From positions 1-50,120 of the forward strand of contig JAJCYR010000101.1 in NCBI GenBank assembly GCA_029262775.1: a DNA stretch of 50,120 nt, given 5' to 3'. Both the position numbers and the translations under genes were made by a program. The stretch comes from Bacteroidota bacterium (GTDB taxonomy: Bacteria > Bacteroidota > Rhodothermia > Rhodothermales > UBA10348). Under the pieces are notes generated by a model. The model made no database searches, was not told the origin of the DNA, and saw nothing but the letters and a program-made list of their open reading frames with translations. Shown piece by piece: positions 36,136 to 47,515 of the stretch. Positions within the stretch are counted from its first letter, which is position 1. Each line of letters opens with the position of its first letter.

Positions 36136-37296
36136 ATGGCCCATCTTTTTACGTCTGAATCCGTCTCTGAGGGGCATCCCGACAAAGTATCCGACCAGAT
36201 TTCGGATGCCATTCTGGATGCGATGCTGGCGGACGACCCGCACAGCCGGGTAGCTGTTGAAACGCTCGTCACTACGGGCCTCGTGGTCCTTTCCGGCGAA
36301 GTCAGGACGGAATCCTATATCGACGTGCAGGAGGTGGCCCGGCAAGTCATCCGGGATATCGGCTATACCGACCCGAAACTCCGCTTCGATGCCGATTCCT
36401 GCGGCGTGCTCAGCGCCATTCATGATCAGAGTGTCGATATTGCGCAGGGTGTGGACCGAGCCGGGGGCGATCTGGGCGCGGGCGACCAGGGCATGATGTT
36501 CGGGTATGCGTGCCGGGAAACAGCAGAACTCATGCCCATGTCGCTTTCCTACTCGCACGGACTGGTCCGCGAACTGGCCCACATCCGCAAGCAGACGGAT
36601 CTGATGCCCTACCTTCGCCCGGACTCCAAGAGCCAGGTCACCGTTGAATATGAGCCTGATGGCAAAACCATCCGTCGCATCCACACGATTGTGCTCTCGA
36701 CGCAGCATGGACCGGATGTGACGCTCGCCCGGATCAAGGAGGACGTGCGTACGCATCTGTTACCGCGAGTGGTATCGTCCGACCTGCTCGACGACGACCT
36801 GATTCTGCACGTAAATCCGACCGGTAAATTCGAAATCGGTGGGCCGCACGGCGATACGGGGCTGACGGGGCGCAAGATCATTGTCGATACGTACGGTGGT
36901 AAGGGCGCCCACGGTGGTGGGGCGTTTTCAGGCAAGGATCCGTCCAAGGTGGACCGCTCGGCGGCCTATGCCGCGCGCCACGTGGCCAAAAACCTGGTGG
37001 CAGCAGAACTCTGCGACGAAGTATTGGTGCAGGTGGCCTATGCTATTGGTGTCAGTGAGCCGGTCTCGATATTCGTGAATTCATACGGTACGGGCCGTGT
37101 GCCCGATACGGTCCTCGTCGACGTGGTGCGGGACGTGTTCGATCTGCGTCCACGGGGAATTATTGAGGGGCTGGATCTGTTGGTGCCGCGCTACCAGAAA
37201 ACGGCCGCCTATGGTCACTTCGGTCGCTCTGAATTCCCGTGGGAGGCCACGGACATGGTAGAGCCTGTCGTTCAGGCGGCCTCCCGAAAAGCGTAG
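36136..37296 (+). CDS. metK: S-adenosylmethionine synthase (mirror copy)
   Basis: Same 386-residue MetK as 12825-13985, with GHPDK, GAGDQG and GGGAFSGKD motifs. It is the first gene of the metK-peptidase-ahcY cluster. Confidence 0.97.
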   Translation: MAHLFTSESVSEGHPDKVSDQISDAILDAMLADDPHSRVAVETLVTTGLVVLSGEVRTESYIDVQEVARQVIRDIGYTDPKLRFDADSCGVLSAIHDQSVDIAQGVDRAGGDLGAGDQGMMFGYACRETAELMPMSLSYSHGLVRELAHIRKQTDLMPYLRPDSKSQVTVEYEPDGKTIRRIHTIVLSTQHGPDVTLARIKEDVRTHLLPRVVSSDLLDDDLILHVNPTGKFEIGGPHGDTGLTGRKIIVDTYGGKGAHGGGAFSGKDPSKVDRSAAYAARHVAKNLVAAELCDEVLVQVAYAIGVSEPVSIFVNSYGTGRVPDTVLVDVVRDVFDLRPRGIIEGLDLLVPRYQKTAAYGHFGRSEFPWEATDMVEPVVQAASRKA

Positions 37297-37307
37297 TGGG
37301 TACCCGA

Positions 37308-40300
37308 ATGTATGGACTGGTGACGGGCGCCGTGCTCCTGTGCGTACTGCTGGTTCCGGGCACGGCGCTGTCCCAGGACCGTTCGGGGTTGGTTCCCGAA
37401 AAGCGGGTCCGAATTGACCCGGAAACCGGGCTTACGCGCGCCGATTTTTCCATTCGGGACCGGCGTCTGGCGCCCGAAGGTGTATTCTGGCGCGAAACGG
37501 CCAATGAATTCGGTTGGTCGGAGTCTCGGACCGACCTGAAAAAAATCCGCGATGTCCGCTACGGTGCCGTGAGGCACGAGACGTGGCAGCAGGTTGTGAG
37601 GGGGCTTCCCCTCATCGATGCGTACGTGCGCGTTTCCATTGCCACGCGGAACGCGGGCATTGGAGATCGTGAGCACGTATCCTCGGTCATGAGCGCCTAT
37701 CAGTCGGTGACAAGAGTCGAGGAATTGGATACTACGCCCCGGATTTCGCCCGCCGAAGCGGTGCGTGCCGCCATCGACGACGTGGCTCCGGGTGCAGTCC
37801 AGGCGGGGGTCGCACGGCCAGCGGAAACCTCGGAGCCAGGGCTGGCTGTGCTCGGCGGTGACGGCCTGCGCCTCGTCTGGGAAGTCACAGTCTGGCCACA
37901 CGCCGCGCCCGCCGAGTGGCGCGTTCTGGTAGATGCCGTCACGGGCCGCGTACTGGACAAACTGGATATGGCGTTTCGGCACCGCCGTGCCATCGACGGG
38001 CAGGGACTCGTATTCGACCCCAGCCCGCTGATGACGGCGGGCGCAGCCTACGGCGCTCCCTATGTGGACGCCTCCGATGCCTCCAATCCGGCCCTGACGG
38101 CTGAATTGCAGGAGGTGGTGCTTCGCGACCTGGATGTGGACAATCAGGGCAATATCCGGCTTGAAGGCCCATTTGTGCGTATTACCGGGGAACTGGCCGG
38201 TGGTGGGGCGTCGCCGTACGTGCCCCCGGCCGTGTCCGACCCCTCTGCCTTCCGGTTGGACCGTGACGACGTCGACTTTGAGGCGGTGATGACTTATTTC
38301 CACATTGACAAGAGTCAGCGGTACGTGCAGCAACTTGGGTTTACGGGCCGGCAGGAGGGCCCTCTGGCGGTGAATCCGAGGGGAATCACGCGCGATGAGT
38401 CCTTTTATTTTCCATCGGGAAATCTGATCGTTTTCGGCACCGGCGGCGTGGACGACGGGGAAGATGCCACCGTTATCTGGCATGAATATGCGCATGCCCT
38501 CCTCGAAGCGGCTTCGCCGGGACTGAATACAACACTGGAAGGAACGGCCGTGCACGAGGGGTGGGCCGACTACTGGGCGGTATCGTACCAGCGATTCCTG
38601 GTGGAGTCTGGTCAGGCGGCGCGGAGCGATTGGGAGACCCTGTTTGCCTGGGACTCCGGTGATGGGGTGTTCTGGCCAGGTCGCGTGATGGATTTTTCGG
38701 GTAGCTACCCGCAGGATACGTGCAGTGACCAACGTCCGGCTCCCACTGGATGCAGCCCACACAATGACGGGCGCCTGTTGGCCACGGCACTGATGGAAGT
38801 GCAGAATGAGCTGGGCCGGACGGTAACCGACCAGTTGGTCCTGTTTTCGCACGCTTACCTGACGACTCCTGTAACGTTTCAGGATGCCGGTGAGGCCATT
38901 CTACAGGCGGATCTGGACCATTTCGGAGGGGATCATGCCTCGACACTCGTGCAGATCATGGGAAGTCGCGGACTCATCCGTGATGCGAGCCAGAATCCGC
39001 TCGTCGAGCACGTTCCCGTCGCCGGTTCAGACAACCTCGGCGGCCAGCTTGCCCTCGAAGTGAGGGCCGTGGGAGTCGGGGCAGAGGTCGCGCGGGTCAC
39101 CGTCTTTGCGGAGTCCAGTTCGCAGGGCGCGTTCAGCACGCCGTTGTCGAGGGCCAGCGACGACGTGTGGACGGGCACGCTGCAACTGCCATCAGAGTCC
39201 GACTCGCTGTTTTACCATATCTCCGTGACCGACTCACAAGGGCGCGTGAGTCTGCTTCCCGACGGCGCTCCCGACGTCCGGTTTGGCCTGTTGATCGGGT
39301 CGGATACGATGGGGCCGTCCGTTGCGCACGCAGCCATTGAAGAAGGCTCCATGGCCGCGTGGCCTTCGCGCGTTGAGGCCACCGTTACCGATAACTTCTC
39401 CGTGGGAGAGGTGCGTGTCGATTTCGTAGTAGAAGATGCGGACGGCGCGATGCTGGATTCCGGGTCGTTCCCGCTGGTAGGACAGGGCTCGCAGTTTGAG
39501 GGCCTGTTTCCGGGCAGCCTGACCGAAATCGAGAAAGATGCCACTGTGGCGTACCGGATTCGCGCGACCGATACGTCGGTGGGGGAAAACGAAACCATAC
39601 TTCCGGCCGAAGGGTGGTTTACCTTTCGGATCGTCGCCGAGGGCCTCATCCGTTCGTTTACCCTGATTTCAGAGGCGGTCACAACGACGACGGCCTGGAA
39701 TGTTGCTCCCGCCGGTGACGTCGGGGGCACGGTTCCAGCCGGGAGCGATGTTGCGTGGGTTTCTGATGGCTCACAGGCGGCTGCCAACGCGGTGCACACG
39801 ATTGAACTGGCGCCGATCAACCTCCGGCGGCAGATGGAGCCGACGCTTCTCACGTTCTGGTACCGCAGCCGGCTGGATGGTGCAGCGTCGCAGCCGTCCG
39901 GCGCCCATGTGAAAGTCCGCGTAGGTCCGGATGCTCCGTGGGAAATTGCGGTCCCGCTCAGCGGATATCCATCCGTCCTCTCGCGCGCCGGTCACGCCAT
40001 GGATGGCCAGCTGGTATTCCGTGCCGACACCTACGGCTGGCGGTTCGCCGCGGTCGAGTTACCGCCTGAACAGGATGTTTCGGTGCGGTTTGATCTGGCG
40101 GTTGGTAGCACAGAACTCCTCGATGGGAACGAATTCCGATTGGCTGGAATTAATATAACCACGTTGTTGCCCAACGATTTGCAGGCCCCCGTCATCCTTT
40201 CAGTGGATCATTCGGAGCGGATTGCCATCCGGAACGTGCCGGGCCAGGGGCGGCTGGCCGACGAGCTGGTGGTGACCATCCAGGCGTTCGATGATCTGGG

Positions 40301-41276
40301 CGTGCACGGGGCCACGGCGCAGGTAACCTTTCCTGATGGAACCGAAGAGACGGTACCGCTCCGGCAGGACACGGCGGCGCTTGGTCGGTACTCGGGTAAC
40401 ATAGGACGGCCAGAACTGGCGACGCCCGGGGCTGCTGTGTCTTTTACCGTGACGGCGCACGACTGGTCTGGACAGTCCGTGACCTGGCCCGCGGGTGGCC
40501 AGCCGCGTTCGGCCGCCTATGTCCTGTCCGATGCATTGGACCTTCTGTCTGGCGCCGTCACGGCGGCCGGGTGGTCAGCCGCCCCGCTCTGGCACATTGC
40601 GTCCAGCGACATTTCCGGATACGCGGCATCGCTCAGTACGCAACCTGTCGTTGTCCCCGAAAATGCGGAGCGAGCGGCGCTCCGGCTGCGCCATGAGTAT
40701 GTGCTCACGGGGGAGCATGGTGCCACAGTGCAGGTCTCGACAACCGACGGCGACTCATGGACCACCCTGGAGCCGGAAGGAGGCTATCCGGGCGACATGC
40801 GCCTCAGTGCGTCGCATCCACTGGCCGGCATACGGGGATTCCGGGACGCAGGAACGGATGTGGAAGACGTGTTTGATGTATCGGCCTTCCGGGGCACTGA
40901 GGTGCTGGTCCGTCTGTTGTTTGCGGCCGAACCGGGCGCCGCGGACGGGGGCAGTTGGATCGTGTCCTCTCTCGAACTTGTCAACGAGACACAGGAAACG
41001 GAATTTGTCGTATCGACCCGATTTTCGCTGAACACGATTTACCCGAACCCGGTACGCAATACGTTCGTCGTGACGTATTCCCTGGAAGATGCGGGTGTGG
41101 TGGAACTGGAACTGTACGACACGCTGGGCCGCCGTATTGCGAGACTTGATAACGGCGTCAAAAACGCCGGCAGCCACAGTGTAACGTATAATGCCTCGGG
41201 GCTGTCCGGTGGGCTGTATGTGGTGCGGCTGCGGGCGGGTGGGCAGTCCGAGAGCCGGACGGTGGTAAAATTGTGA
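37308..41276 (+). CDS. Secreted M36-like metallopeptidase with T9SS sorting domain (mirror copy)
   Basis: Same 1322-residue protein as 8845-12813: signal peptide, FTP-type propeptide, HEYAH zinc site, beta-rich region and T9SS sorting domain. It lies 11 bases after metK. Confidence 0.87.
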   Translation: MYGLVTGAVLLCVLLVPGTALSQDRSGLVPEKRVRIDPETGLTRADFSIRDRRLAPEGVFWRETANEFGWSESRTDLKKIRDVRYGAVRHETWQQVVRGLPLIDAYVRVSIATRNAGIGDREHVSSVMSAYQSVTRVEELDTTPRISPAEAVRAAIDDVAPGAVQAGVARPAETSEPGLAVLGGDGLRLVWEVTVWPHAAPAEWRVLVDAVTGRVLDKLDMAFRHRRAIDGQGLVFDPSPLMTAGAAYGAPYVDASDASNPALTAELQEVVLRDLDVDNQGNIRLEGPFVRITGELAGGGASPYVPPAVSDPSAFRLDRDDVDFEAVMTYFHIDKSQRYVQQLGFTGRQEGPLAVNPRGITRDESFYFPSGNLIVFGTGGVDDGEDATVIWHEYAHALLEAASPGLNTTLEGTAVHEGWADYWAVSYQRFLVESGQAARSDWETLFAWDSGDGVFWPGRVMDFSGSYPQDTCSDQRPAPTGCSPHNDGRLLATALMEVQNELGRTVTDQLVLFSHAYLTTPVTFQDAGEAILQADLDHFGGDHASTLVQIMGSRGLIRDASQNPLVEHVPVAGSDNLGGQLALEVRAVGVGAEVARVTVFAESSSQGAFSTPLSRASDDVWTGTLQLPSESDSLFYHISVTDSQGRVSLLPDGAPDVRFGLLIGSDTMGPSVAHAAIEEGSMAAWPSRVEATVTDNFSVGEVRVDFVVEDADGAMLDSGSFPLVGQGSQFEGLFPGSLTEIEKDATVAYRIRATDTSVGENETILPAEGWFTFRIVAEGLIRSFTLISEAVTTTTAWNVAPAGDVGGTVPAGSDVAWVSDGSQAAANAVHTIELAPINLRRQMEPTLLTFWYRSRLDGAASQPSGAHVKVRVGPDAPWEIAVPLSGYPSVLSRAGHAMDGQLVFRADTYGWRFAAVELPPEQDVSVRFDLAVGSTELLDGNEFRLAGINITTLLPNDLQAPVILSVDHSERIAIRNVPGQGRLADELVVTIQAFDDLGVHGATAQVTFPDGTEETVPLRQDTAALGRYSGNIGRPELATPGAAVSFTVTAHDWSGQSVTWPAGGQPRSAAYVLSDALDLLSGAVTAAGWSAAPLWHIASSDISGYAASLSTQPVVVPENAERAALRLRHEYVLTGEHGATVQVSTTDGDSWTTLEPEGGYPGDMRLSASHPLAGIRGFRDAGTDVEDVFDVSAFRGTEVLVRLLFAAEPGAADGGSWIVSSLELVNETQETEFVVSTRFSLNTIYPNPVRNTFVVTYSLEDAGVVELELYDTLGRRIARLDNGVKNAGSHSVTYNASGLSGGLYVVRLRAGGQSESRTVVKL

Positions 41277-41375
41277 GGCAGGGGGCCGCGGATCGTCTGC
41301 GCGTCAAGAAAATGTAAAGCGGCAACCCGGCCGGTGCTGGCGGGTTCAGGTGGGATAATCAATACACGGAATATC

Positions 41376-42653
41376 ATGGATTACAAGGAAGGCGGTTACA
41401 AGGTCAAGGATTTGTCAATGGCGGACAAGGGGCGGATGCGCATTGAGTGGGCCGAGTCCCGCATGCCGGTGCTCATGCAGCTTCGCGACGAGTACTCAAA
41501 GACCAAACCGTTCGCCGGGTACAAGATTACGGGCTGTCTGCACGTGACCAAGGAAACAGCGGTTCTGATTGAAACGCTGGCGGCGTGCGGTGCCGAGGTG
41601 GCATGGAGTGGATGCAATCCGCTGTCAACGAATGACGAAGTGGCGGCGGCATTGGCGCTTGGGGGGATTGAGATCTACGCCTGGTACGGGCAGTCGACCG
41701 AAGAATTCTACTGGTCTATTGACCGCACCATTGACAAGACGCCCCACACCACGCTCGATGACGGGGCCGACTTGATTTTCCGTGTCCACTCGACATTTCC
41801 CGAGAAGAGCGCCGACATCATTGGCGGCTCGGAGGAGACCACGACGGGCGTGCATCGGCTGCGCGCCATGGCCGCCGACGGCAAGCTGCTCTACCCCGTC
41901 TATGCAGTCAACGATGCCGAGACGAAGTGGGATTTTGACAACGTATACGGTACAGGACAGTCGACACTCGACGGCATTCTGCGGGCATCGAGCGTGCTTT
42001 TGGCCGGCAAGAATTTCGTTGTAGCCGGTTATGGCCACTGCGGCCGCGGTGTCGCCATGCGCGCCAAGGGCATGGGCGCCAATGTGATTGTGACCGAGGT
42101 CAGGCCGACCGCCGCACTCAAGGCGACGCTCGAGGGCATGCGCGTCATGACCATGGAAGAAGCGGCCAGGGAAGGCGACATTTTCGTGACGGCGACCGGT
42201 ATGAAGGACGTCATCCGCGGGGAGCACTTTGCCTCCATGAAGGAAGGCGCCATTGTATGCAACACCGGGCACTATGATGTGGAGCTCAACCTGAAGGAGC
42301 TGGCTGAGATCTCAAAGGATGCCCGCATCATCCGAACGGACAACCGCGAATACACGCTCGACAACGGCAAGAAGATCTACATCCTGGCCGATGGCCGGCT
42401 CGTCAACCTGGCCGCCGCCGAAGGCCATCCGTCCGAGGTCATGGATATGAGCTTTGCGAACCAGTTCCAGGCGCATTTGGCGCTCATTCGGAAGCATGAA
42501 GCCGGTGAGGACTTGCCGAACGACGTGATGGATCTGCCCGAGGAGCTTGACCAGCAGATTGCTCGCCTGAAACTGGAGACCATGGGGCTTTCCATCGATG
42601 CGTTGACGAAGGAGCAGGAAATCTACTCGACCGATTACTCGGCGGGTACCTGA
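41376..42653 (+). CDS. ahcY: Adenosylhomocysteinase (mirror copy)
   Basis: Same 425-residue enzyme as 7468-8745, with the NAD loop GYGHCGRG and catalytic-region motifs present. Confidence 0.95.
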   Translation: MDYKEGGYKVKDLSMADKGRMRIEWAESRMPVLMQLRDEYSKTKPFAGYKITGCLHVTKETAVLIETLAACGAEVAWSGCNPLSTNDEVAAALALGGIEIYAWYGQSTEEFYWSIDRTIDKTPHTTLDDGADLIFRVHSTFPEKSADIIGGSEETTTGVHRLRAMAADGKLLYPVYAVNDAETKWDFDNVYGTGQSTLDGILRASSVLLAGKNFVVAGYGHCGRGVAMRAKGMGANVIVTEVRPTAALKATLEGMRVMTMEEAAREGDIFVTATGMKDVIRGEHFASMKEGAIVCNTGHYDVELNLKELAEISKDARIIRTDNREYTLDNGKKIYILADGRLVNLAAAEGHPSEVMDMSFANQFQAHLALIRKHEAGEDLPNDVMDLPEELDQQIARLKLETMGLSIDALTKEQEIYSTDYSAGT

Positions 42654-42754
42654 CGCCTGGAAGACCATCCGCAGGTGATTCGGTCGAATCCGGAACACCG
42701 GACCCCCTCATCCCATACAAACAGCATGTTTAACAATTTGAAGGGGTTGTTGGG

Positions 42755-43054
42755 ATGGCACTGTACAAGCACCAGGTAGCGCAGTTGGGCGATGTGGATG
42801 GAACGGGATATCTGTTTCGGCAAAAAACGGTACTTGGTGACAATTACCAGGGCGTCTTCATCGCATCGGACAGTGAAGCGGCTGCACAGCTCGAGGCGCT
42901 CAAGGAGGCTGATTCCGTAACCTTCAGCGGTGTTGCCTACCGGCGTAACCGCTCCGGGAAAGTGTCTGTCGACAAAGGAGAGTACGAGGTGGATGTAAAA
43001 AATATCACCACGGTCGGTATGGGCGAGCGAGCCCTGCTGGAAGTCGTGGAATGA
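42755..43054 (+). CDS. Small protein of unknown function (mirror copy)
   Basis: Same 99-residue unknown protein as 7067-7366, downstream of ahcY. Confidence 0.6.
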   Translation: MALYKHQVAQLGDVDGTGYLFRQKTVLGDNYQGVFIASDSEAAAQLEALKEADSVTFSGVAYRRNRSGKVSVDKGEYEVDVKNITTVGMGERALLEVVE

Positions 43055-43071
43055 TCCACTGAAGCCAGGGC

Positions 43072-43413
43072 TTATTCCCAGGTCAGAATGTCCTCTTCAG
43101 ATTTGTCACGTGAAGCCCACTCTTCGGCATCGGGGAGTGGGTCTTTCTTTTCCGTGATATTTTTGCCCTGTTCCGACCACTGATTCGACAGGTAGGCATT
43201 CCACTCGGTGTAGTGGGCGTACTCCTCGGGCAATTCGTCGTCGGCGTAAATGGCCTCTACCGGGCAGACCGGCACGCAGGCATTGCAGTCAATGCATTCG
43301 TCAGGATGAATGGCCAAAAAGTTGGGGCCCTCGTAGAAACAGTCAACGGGGCAGACTTCCACACAATCCGTGTGCTTGCAGTTGATGCACGGCTCGGCGA
43401 CGACGTAAGGCAT
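43072..43413 (-). CDS. fdxA: Seven-iron ferredoxin FdxA (mirror copy)
   Basis: Same 113-residue [3Fe-4S][4Fe-4S] ferredoxin as 6708-7049. Confidence 0.94.
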   Translation of the reverse strand: MPYVVAEPCINCKHTDCVEVCPVDCFYEGPNFLAIHPDECIDCNACVPVCPVEAIYADDELPEEYAHYTEWNAYLSNQWSEQGKNITEKKDPLPDAEEWASRDKSEEDILTWE

Positions 43414-43429
43414 TCTTTCAAAGGTTGAT

Positions 43430-43450
43430 CTGTATATTCGGAAGATACAG
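43430..43450. promoter_or_regulatory. Candidate operator dyad (mirror copy)
   Basis: Mirror of the CTGTAT-n9-ATACAG dyad at 6671-6691. Confidence 0.3.
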
Positions 43451-43472
43451 AAGTGCAGTACATCAATCCAGA

Positions 43473-43763
43473 ATGGTCGTGAAAACCAAGCGAAACAACC
43501 TGCTGGAAGCGGTCGTGTGGACCACAGCGCTCCTCGTGCTCGCCATCAATGACCCGGGTACGCCGGACAGGGTCAATCTCTGTCTGATCGATGCGCTCGG
43601 CTTGCCGTTCTGTCCCGGTGAAGGCCTGGGGCGCGCGGTCGGCTACCTGGCGCGTGGCGAGTGGCACCAGGCCCTGTCCATGCATTGGGCGTCGCCGCTC
43701 GTGGTCGTCGTTCTGATACATCGAATAATCAGTCTTTCACAGGCTCTGACATGTCGAAAATAA
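43473..43763 (+). CDS. DUF2752 family small membrane protein (mirror copy)
   Basis: Same 96-residue protein as 6358-6648, with the CPGEG variant core. Confidence 0.74.
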   Translation: MVVKTKRNNLLEAVVWTTALLVLAINDPGTPDRVNLCLIDALGLPFCPGEGLGRAVGYLARGEWHQALSMHWASPLVVVVLIHRIISLSQALTCRK

Positions 43764-44131
43764 TCAAATATCTGCCCGAACTGGATGGGGATGAACAGGT
43801 CTTTGTGGCCCGGCTTATGACCGATATGACGGAGGAGCAGGCGGACCAATTTGGCCGGGTGTACCGGGAGCGGCGGAAGGATCCGACGACCGTTCTACTG
43901 CTTACGCTTGGCGCATTCGTCGGGGTGGCCGGTCTGAATCGTTTCTTTCTCGGCCAGATCGGAATGGGGCTCGCCTATCTGTTCACGGCTGGGTTTTGCC
44001 TTGTTGGATCCCTTTTCGATCTTTTCAACCACAAGGCGCTGGCCGCTCGATTCAATGAAGAGGCGGCCCTCGATGTAGCCGAACTTATTCGAGGTGCATT
44101 TCCTGCACTACCCGAGGGTGACGCGACATGA
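43751..44131 (+). CDS. TM2 domain-containing membrane protein (mirror copy)
   Basis: Same 126-residue protein as 5990-6370. It overlaps both neighbours in the operon. Confidence 0.84.
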   Translation: MSKIIKYLPELDGDEQVFVARLMTDMTEEQADQFGRVYRERRKDPTTVLLLTLGAFVGVAGLNRFFLGQIGMGLAYLFTAGFCLVGSLFDLFNHKALAARFNEEAALDVAELIRGAFPALPEGDAT

Positions 44132-45294
44132 CGAAACGGTCTGGATTTTCATATATCGCACGGATTCTCACCGTTGGCATCCTGGCCTCTGGTCTGCTGG
44201 TCGCCTGCAATGGGGACGCGAACCAGGAAGGCCCTCCCGCCCTGCCACCGGCCGCGCTATCGGACATTGAGCTCCCCCCAGGCTTTGAAATCAGCCTGTT
44301 CGCGGAGGGCGTTGTGAATGCCCGCTCCATGAGTCTATCGCCGGGCGGCGTCCTGTTTGTGGGGACCCGGTCGGAGGGGAGCGTCTATGCACTGGTGGAT
44401 CGTGACGGCGATTTCGTTGCCGACGAGCAGTTTGTGATTGCCACCGGGCTGAACATGCCGAACGGCGTCGCCTTTCGGGACGGCGCACTGTATGTGGCCG
44501 AAGTCAGCCGCATACTGCGTTTTGACGACATTGAAGCCAACTTGGACTCGCCTCTTCCGCCCACCGTGGTCCGTGACGACTTTCCGACAGATGCCCACCA
44601 CGGGTGGAAGTACATTGCATTTGGACCGGACGGCAAACTGTATGTCCCCGTCGGTGCTCCCTGCAATATCTGTAACCCTGGCGACCCGTACGCATCTATA
44701 CTGCGCATGAACGCCGACGGCACCGAATTGGAGACGTATGCCCGGGGCATACGGAACTCGGTCGGCTTCACCTGGCACCCGGAGACGCACGAATTATGGT
44801 TCACCGACAACGGACGGGATCACCTTGGGGACGACGTTCCGCCGTGTGAACTCAACCGGGCACCGGAGCCCGGCCTGCATTTCGGCTACCCGTTCCTGCA
44901 CGGGAAGGATGTGGTCGATCCGGAATTCGGTGACGTGGAGCCGCCCGACGGCACTGATAGTGTTGCGCCCGTCCAGGAACTGGGGCCCCATGTCGCGCCG
45001 CTCGGAATGGAATTCTACACGGGGGGAAGTTTTCCCGACGAATACCGGAATCAGGTCTTCATTGCCGAGCACGGTTCATGGAACCGGTCCGAGAAAATTG
45101 GATACCGCGTCATGATGGTACGGCTCGATGCATCGGGCGCCGCCGTATCCTACGAACCGTTTGCCACCGGATGGCTCGAGGGTCAGGAAAACTGGGGGCG
45201 TCCGGTCGACCTGGAGCTCATGCCCGACGGGTCGATGCTCGTCTCCGACGATCAGGGAGGTCGGATTTACCGGATTGCCTGGGCGGGTCCGTAG
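44128..45294 (+). CDS. Sorbosone dehydrogenase-like lipoprotein (mirror copy)
   Basis: Same 388-residue beta-propeller lipoprotein (Cys27) as 4827-5993. Confidence 0.84.
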   Translation: MTKRSGFSYIARILTVGILASGLLVACNGDANQEGPPALPPAALSDIELPPGFEISLFAEGVVNARSMSLSPGGVLFVGTRSEGSVYALVDRDGDFVADEQFVIATGLNMPNGVAFRDGALYVAEVSRILRFDDIEANLDSPLPPTVVRDDFPTDAHHGWKYIAFGPDGKLYVPVGAPCNICNPGDPYASILRMNADGTELETYARGIRNSVGFTWHPETHELWFTDNGRDHLGDDVPPCELNRAPEPGLHFGYPFLHGKDVVDPEFGDVEPPDGTDSVAPVQELGPHVAPLGMEFYTGGSFPDEYRNQVFIAEHGSWNRSEKIGYRVMMVRLDASGAAVSYEPFATGWLEGQENWGRPVDLELMPDGSMLVSDDQGGRIYRIAWAGP

Positions 45295-45321
45295 CCCCTC
45301 GGACGGGGTACGGGATCGGGA

Positions 45322-47136
45322 TCAGCGCACCACCTGGACCAGTTTGGAGGCGTTCACACCCTCCCCCTCGAGCCGGATGATGTAGGAGCCGGACGTGAGA
45401 GCCGAAACGTCCGAGCTGATTTCCGTGGTGCCGCCGGGCAGAAAGCCGCTGAACAGGTCGGTCACCCGGCGCCCCAGCATGTCGTAGAGATCTATGCGGT
45501 AGAACCCTGGTCGGGCGGCCGACAGAGTGACAGATAGGTGATTGGCAGCCGGGTTCGGCCAGGCAGCGAGGGCTGGGGCATTCGGATCCGGCAGCTCGGA
45601 GAGCGTCTCAACGGGCGTAGCGACCGAGCGTGGTGTCCAGGCGGCTGATATATCCAGATTGTCGCCGGGAACAGCCTCCGGATTCAAGTGCGTAAAAATG
45701 GCCGTAACGGTTCTGAAATTGCCGTTGAAACGTGTGTAATCCGAGCCGCCTCCAAGGTCAGCGAACTGGAGCTGCCCGCCATCGTCGGGCTCCAGGACCA
45801 GACGCACGCGGTTGCGGCTCCGGAGCGTCGTTCGCTGCTGCTCCTGGAATGCAGGCGGAAAGACCCGCCAACTCGGCATGTCAAACACGAATTCAAAATC
45901 CGATACATCCTTCCACCGCACATAACGGACGGCGCCGGCATGGACGGCATGGTTCGTGAGCTGAGTCTGAAACCCTCCTTCACTCGTCATCGATGGAATC
46001 TCTCCATCGATTTCACGCCCCGTAAGCGAGATTCTGATGGAAGAACGCCCCGATTCGGTGTACCCGAACCTATTGTCGATAGACTGGTCGTTGAACAGGT
46101 TGGCCGTGTGGAAATCCGTGATGGCCGATCCGAGGTCATCTCCATGCATGACCAATACGGAATCCAGGCCTCTTGCGCCTTTCTGATTGAGCCCAGTCAG
46201 CATTTCTGCCACACCACTGCTGCCTACCCGATTGGCCAGGTAGGTAATGAACAGGCCGGCTCGTTGGTAGTCCATGGCGCCCGGACCGCCCCCGTCACGC
46301 CACTCGAAGAGCGTCCGCCGGTATTCCTGGGGCAGCGAGAAGAATGTGATATTGCGCCAGAAATAGCCGAGCATGACCATGGCGTATTCGGCGTACCCCT
46401 CCGTCAGGAACGTCTGGTCCCAGCCGTAGGAGAGGTGTACGAGATGGGTATATTCGTGCGCGGCAATGGCTGCGAGCGTTGTCAGGTTGCTCGTCCCGCT
46501 GGCCGAATCCAGATACAGCACGTCCCGACCATTTCCTTCTCCGGGAAGGGCGTTGGGATTGACATCCGTCGAGGACACGTAACCCAGCGTCCCTGTCGGG
46601 CCCCTTCCAATATCGTAGAGCAGGATGTCGACGCGTCCGTCGCCATCTACATTCGGTGGCAGACCGAATACATCATGGATGTTCTCGAAAATGCCTTTTC
46701 CCGGGTCAATGGACTGGGCAGGCGTGTTTTCGAAGATTACGTCGCGGAGACCTGCAATCTCGCCTGGCGTGACGTTGCCGTTGTTCAACTCGACAATTTC
46801 AACCCAGAGGACGTAGGAACTGGTCACATCCACGGCCCGAAAGCGGAGTGGCATCCACGCGTTTGATTCAAGTACGTTGAACTCCTCCTCGTCGCCGAGA
46901 TCGGGCGGCAAAGAGGCCCCTTTGTGCTGGGGCAGCAAACCGGCCTCGCGGGCATGCAGGAAAGCAGCTACGTGACGCCGGGCCTCATCAGAACCGGAGT
47001 CTGTCGCGCAAAAATGTCCATGAACGTGGTCGGTGCTGAGCGCCCGGTGATCAATCACCTGCGCACGAACGGGCGAGAAAACCGTTAGGAACATCCATAT
47101 AACGCCAAGAGGCAGGATCACGGAGACACGCGGCAT
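45322..47136 (-). CDS. Secreted HEXXH metallopeptidase-like protein, 604 residues (mirror copy)
   Basis: Same protein as 2985-4799: signal peptide, HEYTH site and T9SS sorting domain. The start is placed at the signal-peptide Met. Confidence 0.82.
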   Translation of the reverse strand: MPRVSVILPLGVIWMFLTVFSPVRAQVIDHRALSTDHVHGHFCATDSGSDEARRHVAAFLHAREAGLLPQHKGASLPPDLGDEEEFNVLESNAWMPLRFRAVDVTSSYVLWVEIVELNNGNVTPGEIAGLRDVIFENTPAQSIDPGKGIFENIHDVFGLPPNVDGDGRVDILLYDIGRGPTGTLGYVSSTDVNPNALPGEGNGRDVLYLDSASGTSNLTTLAAIAAHEYTHLVHLSYGWDQTFLTEGYAEYAMVMLGYFWRNITFFSLPQEYRRTLFEWRDGGGPGAMDYQRAGLFITYLANRVGSSGVAEMLTGLNQKGARGLDSVLVMHGDDLGSAITDFHTANLFNDQSIDNRFGYTESGRSSIRISLTGREIDGEIPSMTSEGGFQTQLTNHAVHAGAVRYVRWKDVSDFEFVFDMPSWRVFPPAFQEQQRTTLRSRNRVRLVLEPDDGGQLQFADLGGGSDYTRFNGNFRTVTAIFTHLNPEAVPGDNLDISAAWTPRSVATPVETLSELPDPNAPALAAWPNPAANHLSVTLSAARPGFYRIDLYDMLGRRVTDLFSGFLPGGTTEISSDVSALTSGSYIIRLEGEGVNASKLVQVVR

Positions 47137-47188
47137 CCCGGCACGGAAACTGATATCATTCAGTCTATGAACACCATCCGGTTTCGAT

Positions 47189-47515
47189 ATGACTATGCGT
47201 GTATTCATGTTGGCATTATTGGCGTCGACGTCTGCACTCGTCAGCGGCTGCGCGGCGCCCTCCGTTGGTCTTCGGTCATCGGACATTATTACAGTTGAGG
47301 GCATGATCAACGTCTGGGGAGCCGAGCCGTTTACGGGTATTGTGCTGCATACGGACGACAGGAACACCTACGTTCTGGTTCTTGACGATGAAGAACGCGG
47401 CAGGCTCGTGACCCCCCTCTCGGCCCGCGTCTCGGGTCGCGTGTATGTCGATACGTGGCGCGGTCAGCCGTTTGCTCATATTGACGTGATCTCCGTGGAT
47501 TCATCGGACCAGTAA
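47189..47515 (+). CDS. Small putative lipoprotein (mirror copy)
   Basis: Same 108-residue lipoprotein (Cys21) as 2606-2932. It overlaps the next peptidase gene tail to tail. Confidence 0.64.
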   Translation: MTMRVFMLALLASTSALVSGCAAPSVGLRSSDIITVEGMINVWGAEPFTGIVLHTDDRNTYVLVLDDEERGRLVTPLSARVSGRVYVDTWRGQPFAHIDVISVDSSDQ